Source: Zoogloea sp041917255 (GTDB taxonomy: Bacteria; Pseudomonadota; Gammaproteobacteria; Burkholderiales; Rhodocyclaceae). Taken from it: DNA of 64,000 bases. The notes below the pieces were generated by a model, which saw only the letters and a program-made list of their open reading frames with translations, was not told the origin of the DNA and did no database searches. The DNA lies in the NCBI GenBank assembly GCA_041917255.1, contig JAYRYA010000004.1:62001-126000 (forward strand). Reading direction: 5' to 3'. Shown piece after piece: positions 25,193-33,600 of this stretch. The translations under genes and the position numbers were made by a program. Position 1 is the stretch's first letter; each line of letters opens with the position of its first letter.

Positions 25193-28100
25193 ATGAGCCC
25201 GAAACACCTCTCCTTTTCAAGATTGGATCGGGCCCTCCGCTCACAGGGCCCGTCGCCTTTTGCGGAGGGCCGCTGGTTCATTGCGGCCTTTGCGCTGGGC
25301 ATCTTCGTTACCGCGATGATGTGGGCGCACCTGCGCGATCACGAACGGGATCTGGAAAAGGCCTATCACGCTGCGGCGGCGGATCGGTTGCTCCACCAAC
25401 TCAACGAACGCCTGGGCAAGGTGGATTTCATCCTGCGCGGTGTGGCGGGCCTGTTCTCAGCCCAGAACCTCGTCGAGAAGCGGGAATACGAAACTTACGT
25501 GGCCGGCCTCAAACCGACCGAAGCCCTGCCCGAGGTCGTCGGGATCGGATTTGTGCGGCGGGTGGATGTGGCCCGAGTGGCTGCGGTCGAGGCGCTTTTG
25601 TCGGCGGCCCATGAGCGGGATGTCCGGATCTTGCCGCAGCCCGATGCGACCCGCGCGAGGGTCGCTTATCCGGTGGTGTATCTGTGGCCTCTCGACGCCC
25701 GGACGAACCAGGCCGTCGGATACGACGGTTACGCCGAGCCCCGGCGGCGCCGTGCCATCGACGACGCCCTGCGCTCCGATGGCATGGCGATGACCGAGCC
25801 GATCATGATGCGTGCGCTGGGCGATGCCCAGCGCGGTTCCGCAGTAATCCTGTATCGGGTCGCCCGCGCGGCGGACGATCTGACCCCGAGAGAGACCGCG
25901 GACAGCCTGATTGCCCTCGGGATCGATGTGAGTCGCTTGTTCGACGGGCTCGCCGAGTCGGCCATCGCCGGCTACGGGGTGCGCGTCGAGGATGTAACCG
26001 GCAGCGAGCCCGCACTGCTCTACAGCACGCTTGCCGACACCCCGCTGCCCCCGGTGGAGGTCCGCACCTCCAGCTTTGGTGGGCGGAACTGGCGCCTGTC
26101 CCTCGCGCCGCCGCCGCCCGCCGACATGATTGCCGTTTCGTCTCTGGCCGCGATGGGCGGGTTGGCTGGCAGTGGGCTGCTTGCGTTTCTGCTGGCCAGC
26201 CTGTCGGGGCAGCAGAAACGTGCCCGCGAGCTTGCCGATCTGATGACTGCAGAGTATCGCGCCAGCGAGATGCGTTTCGAGCTGGCGGTGTCTGCCACCG
26301 AGGAGGGGATCTGGGAATGGCAGGCCGGGCAGTCCCGGCTGTTCCTGTCGCCCCGGTGTGACACCTTGCTTGGCTATCCGCAGGGTGGGCTGCCGCGCGA
26401 TGCCCGAGGCCTGCTGCGTCACCTGACACGGCCGATCCGGCGGGAGTTTTTGATTTCCCTGCGCGCCCATCTGCAGGGCAAGGGGGCGCTCGACAGCATA
26501 CTGCCGGTGAGCCGGATCGATGGCAGCGTCGGCTGGTTCCACCTGGCCGGCAAGACCGAGTTCCGCGCCGACGGCCAGCCCGAGCGCACTGCCGGCGCCA
26601 TGGCCGATGTAACCGGACTTCGCCGTGCCCAGCAGGAGGTCATCGATTCCCACGCCAGCCTCGATGCGCTCTATCGCCACGCCTCCCTTGGCATGGCCAT
26701 GGTGGATGGGAAGGGGCGCTACCTGCAGGCCAACTCGGAATTCTGCAGGATCGTCGGCTACAGTGAAGAAGAACTGTGCGCCGAGAAGCCACCCATGCTT
26801 ACACCCTCAGAATACGCTCCGCGGGATGCACGGGCGGTCGTGGATGCCTGCCTTGGCGCAAGGGGCAAGGCCTACGAGAAGGAGCTTCTCCATCGCGGCG
26901 GGAAACGGGTGCCGGTGACGGTGATGACGACGATCGTGGGCGGCAGTGACGGTGCCCACCGCTGGATCGTCGTCGAGGATGTGACCGAACGCAAGCGCGA
27001 GCAGCGGGCCGTGCAGGAGGCCAATGCCACCAACGAGTCACTGATTGCCGCCATGCCCGACATGCTTTTTCAGCTCGATGGCGAGATGCGTATCGTGCGC
27101 TACCACGCCGATGCGCCCGATCTGAGCATGCCGCCCGAGGCCTTCATGGGCAAGCGGCTCGATGAGGTGCTGTCTGCCCGCACCGCGCGCGCTTTCCTGA
27201 TGGCGGTTCACGCTGCGGGGCGCAGTGGCAGGTTGCAGCGGCTCGAGTATTCGTCCCGGCGCGGCGCCAGTCGGCTGCGCCATTTCGAGGCGCGGCTGCG
27301 CGTGGTGCCCACCGGGGGCGCCTTGGTGGTCATCCGTGACATGACTGACCAGAAGGAGACCGAACTGGCCCTGAGGGAGAGCGAGGCGCGCTGGCAGTTT
27401 GCCCTCGACGGGGCCGGCGACGGGGTGTGGGACTGGAACATCGCGGAGAACCGGGTGTTCCGCTCCGACCGCTGCAAGACCATGCTTGGCTACGGGAAGG
27501 ACGAGCTGCCGGACGAGCACGCGAGCTGGGCGGAGTTGGTCCACCCGGACGACCTGCCCGCCTTGCTGGAGGCCCGGCGCGTCCACCTGAAGGGCGAGTC
27601 CCCGATGCTCGCGATGGAGGTCCGCGCGCGCTCCCGGTCGGGGCGTTACAAGTGGATCCTTGTACGCGGGCTGGTGGTCGAGCGGGACGCCGAAGGCGGG
27701 GCGCTGCGGATGATCGGTACCCACTCCGACATCGACGACGCCAAGGCCCGCGAGGCACAGATCCTCGACCACAACCTCAACCTGGCCACACTGGTGGACG
27801 AGCGCACCAAAGATCTGCAGGCCGCCAAGGATGCTGCCGAGGCCGCCAATGCGGCCAAGTCGGCCTTCCTCGCCAACATGTCCCACGAACTGCGTACCCC
27901 GATGCACGGCATCCTGGGCTATGCCAAGCTGGGCGAGACGCGGGTCGCCCAAGCCGGTCACGAAAAGCTGCGCAACTACTTTGGGCGTATCCGGCTCTCC
28001 GGCGAGCGGATGCTGCTGCTGGTCAATGATCTGCTCGATCTGTCAAAGCTCGAAGCCGGACAGATGGTGCTCAATCTCGAAACCGCGGCTTTGTCCGAAG

Positions 28101-28594
28101 TGGTGTCCGAAGTCCTCGCCGAGTTCGACCTGGCCGTCCAAGCCCGGCGGCAGCGCGTCGAATTGTTGGTCGAACAGGCGCTCCCGCCGTGCCGATGTGA
28201 TCGCATGCGGATCGGCCAGGTTGTCCGCAACCTGCTTTCCAACGCCGTGAAATTTACGCCGGAAGGTCGGACGATCCATGTCCGGGTCGGGCGCTGCGTG
28301 TTGCCAGACGGTCGGGTCGCGGTGGCGCTGGGGGTCTCGGATGAGGGGGTCGGGATTCCGTCCGGCGAGCTGGAACTGGTATTCGACAAGTTTACGCAGA
28401 GCTCGCGCACCCGCACGGGCGCGGGCGGAACCGGACTTGGCCTGGCGATCTGCCGCGAGATCGTCGAGGCGCATCATGGGCGGATCACCGCCCGGAACAA
28501 TGCCGCCTGCGGGGCGGAATTCATCGTCGAGTTGCCGGCACCTGGCTGGACCGACGACAGGGTGCCCGTACTTGCGGCACAGGGAGAGGTTTGA
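25193..28594 (+). CDS. CHASE/multi-PAS sensor histidine kinase
   Basis: Membrane hybrid-type sensor of about 1133 residues. One helix (~30-48, FIAAFALGIFVTAMM) leads into a periplasmic CHASE-like domain (~70-295; GVAGLFSAQNLVEKREYETY). A second helix (~310-332) and three or four PAS/PAC modules follow (LAVSATEEGIWEWQ, LYRHASLGMAMVD, FALDGAGDGVWDWN). The kinase core has the H-box FLANMSHELRTPMHG, N-box LLSNAVKFTP, and the GVGIP and GTGLGLAICRE boxes. It has no receiver of its own. The next gene starts within its stop, so phosphotransfer to that REC-HATPase protein is likely. The longer ATG (25166) abuts a hairpin and was not chosen; neither start has a good ribosome site. Confidence 0.88.
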   Translation: MSPKHLSFSRLDRALRSQGPSPFAEGRWFIAAFALGIFVTAMMWAHLRDHERDLEKAYHAAAADRLLHQLNERLGKVDFILRGVAGLFSAQNLVEKREYETYVAGLKPTEALPEVVGIGFVRRVDVARVAAVEALLSAAHERDVRILPQPDATRARVAYPVVYLWPLDARTNQAVGYDGYAEPRRRRAIDDALRSDGMAMTEPIMMRALGDAQRGSAVILYRVARAADDLTPRETADSLIALGIDVSRLFDGLAESAIAGYGVRVEDVTGSEPALLYSTLADTPLPPVEVRTSSFGGRNWRLSLAPPPPADMIAVSSLAAMGGLAGSGLLAFLLASLSGQQKRARELADLMTAEYRASEMRFELAVSATEEGIWEWQAGQSRLFLSPRCDTLLGYPQGGLPRDARGLLRHLTRPIRREFLISLRAHLQGKGALDSILPVSRIDGSVGWFHLAGKTEFRADGQPERTAGAMADVTGLRRAQQEVIDSHASLDALYRHASLGMAMVDGKGRYLQANSEFCRIVGYSEEELCAEKPPMLTPSEYAPRDARAVVDACLGARGKAYEKELLHRGGKRVPVTVMTTIVGGSDGAHRWIVVEDVTERKREQRAVQEANATNESLIAAMPDMLFQLDGEMRIVRYHADAPDLSMPPEAFMGKRLDEVLSARTARAFLMAVHAAGRSGRLQRLEYSSRRGASRLRHFEARLRVVPTGGALVVIRDMTDQKETELALRESEARWQFALDGAGDGVWDWNIAENRVFRSDRCKTMLGYGKDELPDEHASWAELVHPDDLPALLEARRVHLKGESPMLAMEVRARSRSGRYKWILVRGLVVERDAEGGALRMIGTHSDIDDAKAREAQILDHNLNLATLVDERTKDLQAAKDAAEAANAAKSAFLANMSHELRTPMHGILGYAKLGETRVAQAGHEKLRNYFGRIRLSGERMLLLVNDLLDLSKLEAGQMVLNLETAALSEVVSEVLAEFDLAVQARRQRVELLVEQALPPCRCDRMRIGQVVRNLLSNAVKFTPEGRTIHVRVGRCVLPDGRVAVALGVSDEGVGIPSGELELVFDKFTQSSRTRTGAGGTGLGLAICREIVEAHHGRITARNNAACGAEFIVELPAPGWTDDRVPVLAAQGEV

Positions 28595-29511
28595 TGAGCG
28601 TGGCAAAAATACTGGTCGTGGATGACGAGCCGTTCAATCTCGACATCGTGGCCGAATACCTGGACGGGATGGATTTCGAGCTGGTGATGGTCGAATCCGG
28701 CGAGGCCGCGTGGGCCGCACTGGCGCAGCCCGACTCGGTCTTCGATCTGGTCCTGCTCGATCGGATGATGCCGGGCATGGACGGCATCCAGGTGCTTGCC
28801 CGCATGAAGGCCGACCAGCGCCTGCAGTCGATCCCCGTGATCATGCAGACGGCGGCCACCTCGCCCGAGCAGATTCGCGAAGGTCTGGCCGCTGGCGCCT
28901 TTTATTACCTCACCAAGCCCTTCGAGGGCGAGGCCCTGCAGACCATCATCCGCTCGGCCCTCGACGACATGCGGACGCGTCGGGAGCTAAGCGCCAACCT
29001 GGCCGATCACGCGCTGGCGCTGGGGTTCCTTGGCGAGGGCGAGTTCGTCATCCGCACGCTCGACGAAGCCCACAAGCTTGCGTCCTTCGTGGCGCTACTC
29101 GGCCCGCAGCCGGAAACCCTGGCGATGGGCCTGTCCGAGCTACTGGTCAATGGCATCGAGCACGGCAATCTGGGCATCGACTTCGCCGAGAAGAGCCGCC
29201 TGCGCGAGGCCGACCGCTGGGAGCACGAGGTCGACAGCCGGCTGGCGCTGCCCGAGAATCAGAAGAAGGTGGTGCGGTTGCGCATCCTGCGCGACGAGGA
29301 TCGCTGGGTGTTCGAGATTTCCGACGACGGCCCCGGCTTTGACTGGCGTCGATTCCTGGATTTCGACCCGGAGCGGGCCTTTGCACCCAATGGCCGGGGC
29401 ATCGCCCTGTCGCGCCAGTTGTCGTTCGCGAGCCTGACCTACATTCCGCCGGGCAACGTCGTCATCGTGACCGTACCGCGGGTATGCAGCAAACGGGGAA
29501 CTGGCCAGTGA
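28594..29511 (+). CDS. Response regulator with HATPase (anti-sigma-type) output domain
   Basis: A 305-residue protein. A complete receiver (residues ~5-125: ILVVDDEP, phospho-acceptor Asp in LVLLDRMMPGMDG, Lys in LTKPF) is fused to a GHKL ATPase domain (~150-300: GLSELLVNGIEHGNLGIDF, ISDDGPGFDW, GRGIALSRQLSF). The output resembles RsbW-type serine kinases used in partner switching. AGGGAGAGG precedes the ATG, which overlaps the kinase stop. It is a closer-to-consensus paralogue of the protein at 19627-20469. Confidence 0.85.
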   Translation: MSVAKILVVDDEPFNLDIVAEYLDGMDFELVMVESGEAAWAALAQPDSVFDLVLLDRMMPGMDGIQVLARMKADQRLQSIPVIMQTAATSPEQIREGLAAGAFYYLTKPFEGEALQTIIRSALDDMRTRRELSANLADHALALGFLGEGEFVIRTLDEAHKLASFVALLGPQPETLAMGLSELLVNGIEHGNLGIDFAEKSRLREADRWEHEVDSRLALPENQKKVVRLRILRDEDRWVFEISDDGPGFDWRRFLDFDPERAFAPNGRGIALSRQLSFASLTYIPPGNVVIVTVPRVCSKRGTGQ

Positions 29512-29614
29512 TGGCCCCAATGAACCGACGTCCGGCAAGCCGCGTGGCCTGCCGCCGATCGATCTTCCAGGTCGCGGCACACTGCTGCTGCCTGCCAACG
29601 GTAGAGAGCTGCTG

Positions 29615-31153
29615 ATGGCTGAAAATCCACTCCGGGTGCTTGTCGCAGACGACATTGCATCGAATCGAACGATCGTGGGGGCGTTTCTGGCCCACCTGAA
29701 CTGCACGCCGATCTACGCCACCGATGGCGTGGAGGCGGTCGAGCTGTTCCGTATGGAATCCCCCGACGTGGTGCTGATGGACCTGATGATGCCGCGCATG
29801 GATGGCTTCGAGGCGATCAAGCAGATCCGCGCGATGGCCGACGACCATTGGGTGCCGATCATCATTCTGTCGGCCCTGTCGGGTGAGGGCGATATCGTGC
29901 ACGGCCTGGACGTCGGCGCCGACGACTACCTCGCCAAGCCGCTGTCCTTCCCGGTTTTTGCCGCACGCTTCAAGGCGCTGCGCCGGCTGCTCGACATGCA
30001 GCGCCGGCTGGCTGGCTCGCTGGAGCAGGTGCGCGCGGTGGCCAACGGGGTGATCGACGGCATCATCTCGGCGGACGAGAAGGGCACCATCCTGTCGGTC
30101 AACCGCTCGGCCACCCAGATCTTCGGCTACACCGCCAATGAGATGGTCGGCCAGAACCTGCGGATGCTCATGCCCAACCCCCACCGGGACAAGCACGACA
30201 GCTACCTCAGCCGCTACCTGGACACCGGCGGGAAGCACGTGATCGGCCAGATCCGCGAGCTTTCCGGCGTGCGCAAGGATGGCTCCGAGTTTCCGCTGGA
30301 GCTGGGCGTCTCCGACATCACCCTGCCCAATCGGCGGATGTTCATCGGCGTGGTGCGCGATATCTCCGAGATGCGCCGTATCCAGCGTCAGCTGGCCGAG
30401 GATGCCGCACGCTTGCAGCGCTACCACGACGAATCCGAGCGCGAGCAGGAACTCGCCATGGCGATCATGGAGCGCCAGGTCCGCAGTGATTGGCTGCGCG
30501 ACGGCGCCGTGCAGTACGCGGTGATGCCCGCGCGCAACTTCTCCGGCGACGTGGTGGCGGTGGCCCGCTCGCCCCAGGGGGCGCTTTACGCGATGCTCGC
30601 CGATGCCACCGGTCACGGCCTCGCGGCCGCGGTGAGCGTGCTGCCGGCGCTGGGTGCCTTCTACCGCGGGGCGGCGGGCAACCAGTCGCTGACCGCGCTG
30701 GTCACCGAACTCAACAGCCTGCTGTGCGGCCTGCTGCCCAAGGGGCGTTTCGTGGCCGCGTCGCTGGTGCGCCTGGAGGCCGGCACCCGCAAGGGCCAGA
30801 TCTGGGTGGGTGGCGTGCCCGACGTGCTGCGTATCGACGACGGAGGGCAGGTGGTACAGCGCTTCGTGTCGCGCCAGCTCCCGCTCGGCATCCTCCCGTC
30901 GGAGGAGGCAGGGATCAGCCACGAGGAGTTTGTCTGGAGCGAGGCCTCGCAGATCGTGCTGTGTTCCGATGGGCTCACCGAGGCCGAGAATGCCACCGGC
31001 GCTGCCTTCGGGATGCGCGGACTGGAGGCGTCGCTGCGAGGTGCGCCCCGCAACGGTCGCGTCAGCGGCCTGCGCCAGGCGCTTACCCGCCATCTTGGCC
31101 GGCAGTCCGCCGGTGACGATGTCTCGGTGCTGATCCTCGACTGCACGGTTTAA
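29615..31153 (+). CDS. REC-PAS-SpoIIE (PP2C) phosphatase
   Basis: A 512-residue protein. The receiver (~7-120) has ADDIASNR, Asp in VLMDLMMPRMDG and YLAKPL. A PAS domain follows (~145-260; IDGIISADEKGTILSVN, RSATQIFGYT), then a coiled linker, then a SpoIIE/RsbU Ser/Thr phosphatase (~300-512) with metal sites in FSGDVVAV, MLADATGHG, LCSDGLTEAE and GDDVSVLILD. Phosphorylation would switch phosphatase action on a STAS anti-anti-sigma protein. Together with the upstream kinase and REC-HATPase gene it forms a partner-switching operon, but no STAS gene lies in the window. Confidence 0.88.
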   Translation: MAENPLRVLVADDIASNRTIVGAFLAHLNCTPIYATDGVEAVELFRMESPDVVLMDLMMPRMDGFEAIKQIRAMADDHWVPIIILSALSGEGDIVHGLDVGADDYLAKPLSFPVFAARFKALRRLLDMQRRLAGSLEQVRAVANGVIDGIISADEKGTILSVNRSATQIFGYTANEMVGQNLRMLMPNPHRDKHDSYLSRYLDTGGKHVIGQIRELSGVRKDGSEFPLELGVSDITLPNRRMFIGVVRDISEMRRIQRQLAEDAARLQRYHDESEREQELAMAIMERQVRSDWLRDGAVQYAVMPARNFSGDVVAVARSPQGALYAMLADATGHGLAAAVSVLPALGAFYRGAAGNQSLTALVTELNSLLCGLLPKGRFVAASLVRLEAGTRKGQIWVGGVPDVLRIDDGGQVVQRFVSRQLPLGILPSEEAGISHEEFVWSEASQIVLCSDGLTEAENATGAAFGMRGLEASLRGAPRNGRVSGLRQALTRHLGRQSAGDDVSVLILDCTV

Positions 31154-31236
31154 AGGCGGGTCGGGGAAGGGGGGCATGGCTCGGGGTGGCGTGTTTTTTG
31201 CTCGGGTAAGTCGTACCCTTTCAGGCCTGAATTCCG

Positions 31237-31824
31237 ATGCTACGAGTACTGGTTGTCGATTCCTCCCGTGAGCGCGCCGCCGATGTCTGTTCGGCTATCG
31301 CCCTGGCTGGTCATCAGGTTGCGGCGGTGCTCTCGAGTGCCCTTGAACTCTCCGATCAGGTGTTGAGCACCAAGCCCGACGTGATCTTCATCCAGGCCGA
31401 TTCCCCCAGCCGGGACACCCTGGAGCACCTCTCGATCATGAACCGGGACTGCCCGCGCCCGGTGCTGCTGTTCTCTCAGGACGCGGATTCCGCGATGATC
31501 CGCCGTGCCGTGAAGGCCGGCGTTTCGTCGTATGTTGTTGATTCTGTTTCACCTGAGCGCCTCGACGCAGTGGTCGAGGTGGCAATCGCCCAGTTCGAAG
31601 CCTTTCAGCACATGCGCGCCGAGCGCGATGACGCTACCCGCAAGCTTTCCGAGCGGATCACCATCGACCGCGCCAAGGGCGTGCTGATGAAAGCCCGTGG
31701 CCTCGACGAGAACGCGGCGTACCACGCCCTGCGCAAGCTGGCGATGGAGCGGGGCCGCAAGCTGGCCGACGTGGCCCAGGATGTCATCGAGATGTCGAAT
31801 CTGTTGCTTTTAACTAACCCTTAA
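31237..31824 (+). CDS. nasT: NasT-type ANTAR antitermination regulator
   Basis: A 195-residue RNA-binding regulator. The N-terminal receiver (~1-120) is atypical: after LVVDSS the usual acceptor Asp strand reads VIFIQADSPSRD. The coiled segment ~125-140 leads to the C-terminal ANTAR domain (LSERITIDRAKGVLMKARGL, then AYHALRKLAMERGRKL). ANTAR proteins bind paired hexaloop hairpins in nitrate-assimilation leaders and stop termination. Exactly such a leader lies 280 bp downstream, in front of nrtA. The usual partner NasS, a cytoplasmic nitrate sensor that holds NasT, is not next to it. A strong terminator follows the gene. Confidence 0.92.
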   Translation: MLRVLVVDSSRERAADVCSAIALAGHQVAAVLSSALELSDQVLSTKPDVIFIQADSPSRDTLEHLSIMNRDCPRPVLLFSQDADSAMIRRAVKAGVSSYVVDSVSPERLDAVVEVAIAQFEAFQHMRAERDDATRKLSERITIDRAKGVLMKARGLDENAAYHALRKLAMERGRKLADVAQDVIEMSNLLLLTNP

Positions 31825-31855
31825 GTGGTATCGGCCCCGCGTGCGGGGCTGTGGC

Positions 31856-31899
31856 TCGGGGCGGAGGCGCGTTGGCGGCTCCGCCCCGAAGTCTTTTTT
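31856..31899 (+). terminator. Rho-independent terminator after nasT
   Basis: An 11-bp GC-rich stem (CGGGGCGGAG with its complement at 31879-31888, closed by one further T-A pair) is followed by TCTTTTTT. It separates nasT from the nrt promoter region. Confidence 0.85.
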
Positions 31900-31973
31900 A
31901 ACACCTGGCGCTGCCCGGTATTGCCGGGCAGGCGGGCGTGGATGATCCGACGTGGTGCGGAAATTCGGGGTGT

Positions 31974-31990
31974 TGCACTGCAACAGTGCG
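31974..31990 (+). promoter_or_regulatory. NtrC-like binding site upstream of nrtA
   Basis: GCAC-N7-GTGC (31975-31978 and 31986-31989), the NtrC dyad pattern, about 105 bp upstream of the sigma-54 promoter, a usual enhancer distance. Confidence 0.6.
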
Positions 31991-32077
31991 TCGCATGGCG
32001 GGGTTTGGGCTACCTCAAAGGGGGTAGGTGGGTGGGCTTTGCGGCCTGTTGTATATAAATCAATAACTTATTGATAC

Positions 32078-32093
32078 TGGCACAGTCCTCGCT
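32078..32093 (+). promoter_or_regulatory. Sigma-54 promoter of nrtABC
   Basis: TGGCAC, 5 bases, TCGCT: the -24 GG and -12 GC are exactly 10 bases apart. Start of transcription would fall near 32103, two bases before the first leader hairpin. It implies nitrogen-limitation control through NtrC. Confidence 0.75.
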
Positions 32094-32104
32094 AAGTTTC
32101 CTTC

Positions 32105-32207
32105 GTCGGTCCAACGGCGGCCCGACTTGATCAGGCGATCTCACTTGGACAAGGGCGTCCATCCCCGCGCGGTTTAATGCGTGGAGATGTGGCGCCCGTT
32201 TTTTTTT
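32105..32207 (+). ncRNA. ANTAR (NasT) antitermination leader with attenuator
   Basis: Hairpin P1: GTCGGTCC / GGCCCGAC (32105-32112 and 32119-32126, one mismatch) around the hexaloop AACGGC. A linker of 19 bases follows. Hairpin P2: TGGAC / GTCCA (32146-32150 and 32157-32161) around the hexaloop AAGGGC. Both loops have A at position 1 and G at position 4, the ANTAR recognition rule. P2 overlaps the left arm of a long terminator hairpin (32153-32197) followed by nine T (32199-32207), so P2 and terminator exclude each other. NasT binding to P1/P2 would allow read-through into nrtABC. Confidence 0.88.
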
Positions 32208-32238
32208 GAATTTTTGATATCACGATCAGGGGCGAGCG

Positions 32239-33495
32239 ATGAGCAAGCAATTCGACGACATGAACCTTTCCCGGCGCGGCTTTCTCAAGGCTGGGGCTGG
32301 CCTCGGAGGGATGGCGGCAATGGGTACGATGATTCCCGCGGGCGGCGTGTGGGCCGCCGGTTCGGACAAACCGGAACTGGAAGAAGTGAAGATCGGGTTC
32401 ATCCCGCTGACCGACTGTTCGTCGGTGGTGATGGCCTCGGTCATGGGCTTCGACAAGAAGTACGGCATCAAGATCACCCCGAGCAAGGAAGCCTCGTGGG
32501 CCGGCGTGCGCGACAAGCTCGCCAACGGCGAACTCCACGCCGCCCACGTGCTGTATGGCCTGGTGTATGGCCTGCACCTGGGTATCGGCGGCCCCAAGAA
32601 AGACATGGCCGTGCTGATGACCATCAACAACAACGGCCAGGCCATCTCCCTCTCCAACGGCCTCAGGGACAAAGGCGCCGTGGATGGTGCCTCGCTCGCC
32701 AAGGTGGTCGCCAAGAAGGAAAAGGAATACACCTTCGCCCAGACCTTCCCCACCGGCACCCACGCCATGTGGCTGTACTACTGGCTGGCCGCCTACGACA
32801 TCGACCCGTTCAAGGACGTCAAGAACATCGTCGTGCCGCCCCCGCAGATGGTCGCCAACATGCGCGTCGGCAACATGGACGGCTTCTGTGTCGGTGAGCC
32901 GTGGAACCAGCGCGCCATCGTCGACAAGATCGGCTTCACCGCGGTGACCACCCAGGACATCTGGACCGACCACCCCGAGAAAGTGCTGGGCGCCACCGCC
33001 GAATTCGCGGCCAAGTACCCCAACACCGCCCGGGCGATGATCTGCGCGATCCTCGAAGCCTCCAAGTGGATCGACGCCAGCGCCGCCAACCGCGCCAAGA
33101 CCGCCGAGACCGTTGCCGCCAAGAGCTACGTGAACACCGACGTGGATGTGATCCGCAGCCGGATGATCGGCCAGTACGAAAACGGTCTGGGCAAGAGCTG
33201 GTCCGAAAAGAACTACATGAAGTTCTACAACGACGGCCTGGTGAACTACCCCTACCTCTCCGACGGCATGTGGTTCCTCACCCAGCACAAGCGCTGGGGC
33301 CTGCTCAAGCAGGACGTGGATTACCTCGCCGTGGCCAAGGCCATCAACAAGACCGACCTCTACAAGCAGGCCGCCAGCATCGTCGGCGCACCGGTGCCCA
33401 AGTCGGATTTCCGCACCTCCAAGCTCATCGACGGCGTGGTGTGGGACGGCAAGGACCCGAAGAAGTACGCCGCCAGCTTCAAGATCAAGGCCTGA
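32239..33495 (+). CDS. nrtA: Nitrate ABC transporter substrate-binding protein
   Basis: A 418-residue NrtA-family periplasmic binding protein. The N-terminus has a twin-arginine signal (LSRRGFLKAGAGLGG), so it is exported by Tat and is not the cytoplasmic sensor NasS. The mature part starts KIGFIPLTDCSSVVMA, and shows family blocks such as NLRVGNMDGFCVGEPW-like VGNMDGFCVGEPWN. It is first gene behind the NasT-controlled leader; the GGGGCGAG site is 3-10 bases from the ATG. Nitrate rather than nitrite, cyanate or bicarbonate is inferred from the NasT control. Confidence 0.92.
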   Translation: MSKQFDDMNLSRRGFLKAGAGLGGMAAMGTMIPAGGVWAAGSDKPELEEVKIGFIPLTDCSSVVMASVMGFDKKYGIKITPSKEASWAGVRDKLANGELHAAHVLYGLVYGLHLGIGGPKKDMAVLMTINNNGQAISLSNGLRDKGAVDGASLAKVVAKKEKEYTFAQTFPTGTHAMWLYYWLAAYDIDPFKDVKNIVVPPPQMVANMRVGNMDGFCVGEPWNQRAIVDKIGFTAVTTQDIWTDHPEKVLGATAEFAAKYPNTARAMICAILEASKWIDASAANRAKTAETVAAKSYVNTDVDVIRSRMIGQYENGLGKSWSEKNYMKFYNDGLVNYPYLSDGMWFLTQHKRWGLLKQDVDYLAVAKAINKTDLYKQAASIVGAPVPKSDFRTSKLIDGVVWDGKDPKKYAASFKIKA

Positions 33496-33600
33496 CCGGC
33501 GGGCGGGCTGGCACCACCGGCCCGCCACCCCAAACCCCGATTCAATCCCGCACGCAACCCGACAGGCTCACCCGCCGTCACGAAGATCACGGAGATCACC

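Noticed and set aside
32239..33495. NasS nitrate sensor
   Set aside because: The protein has a clear twin-arginine export signal, whereas NasS is cytoplasmic; it is NrtA.
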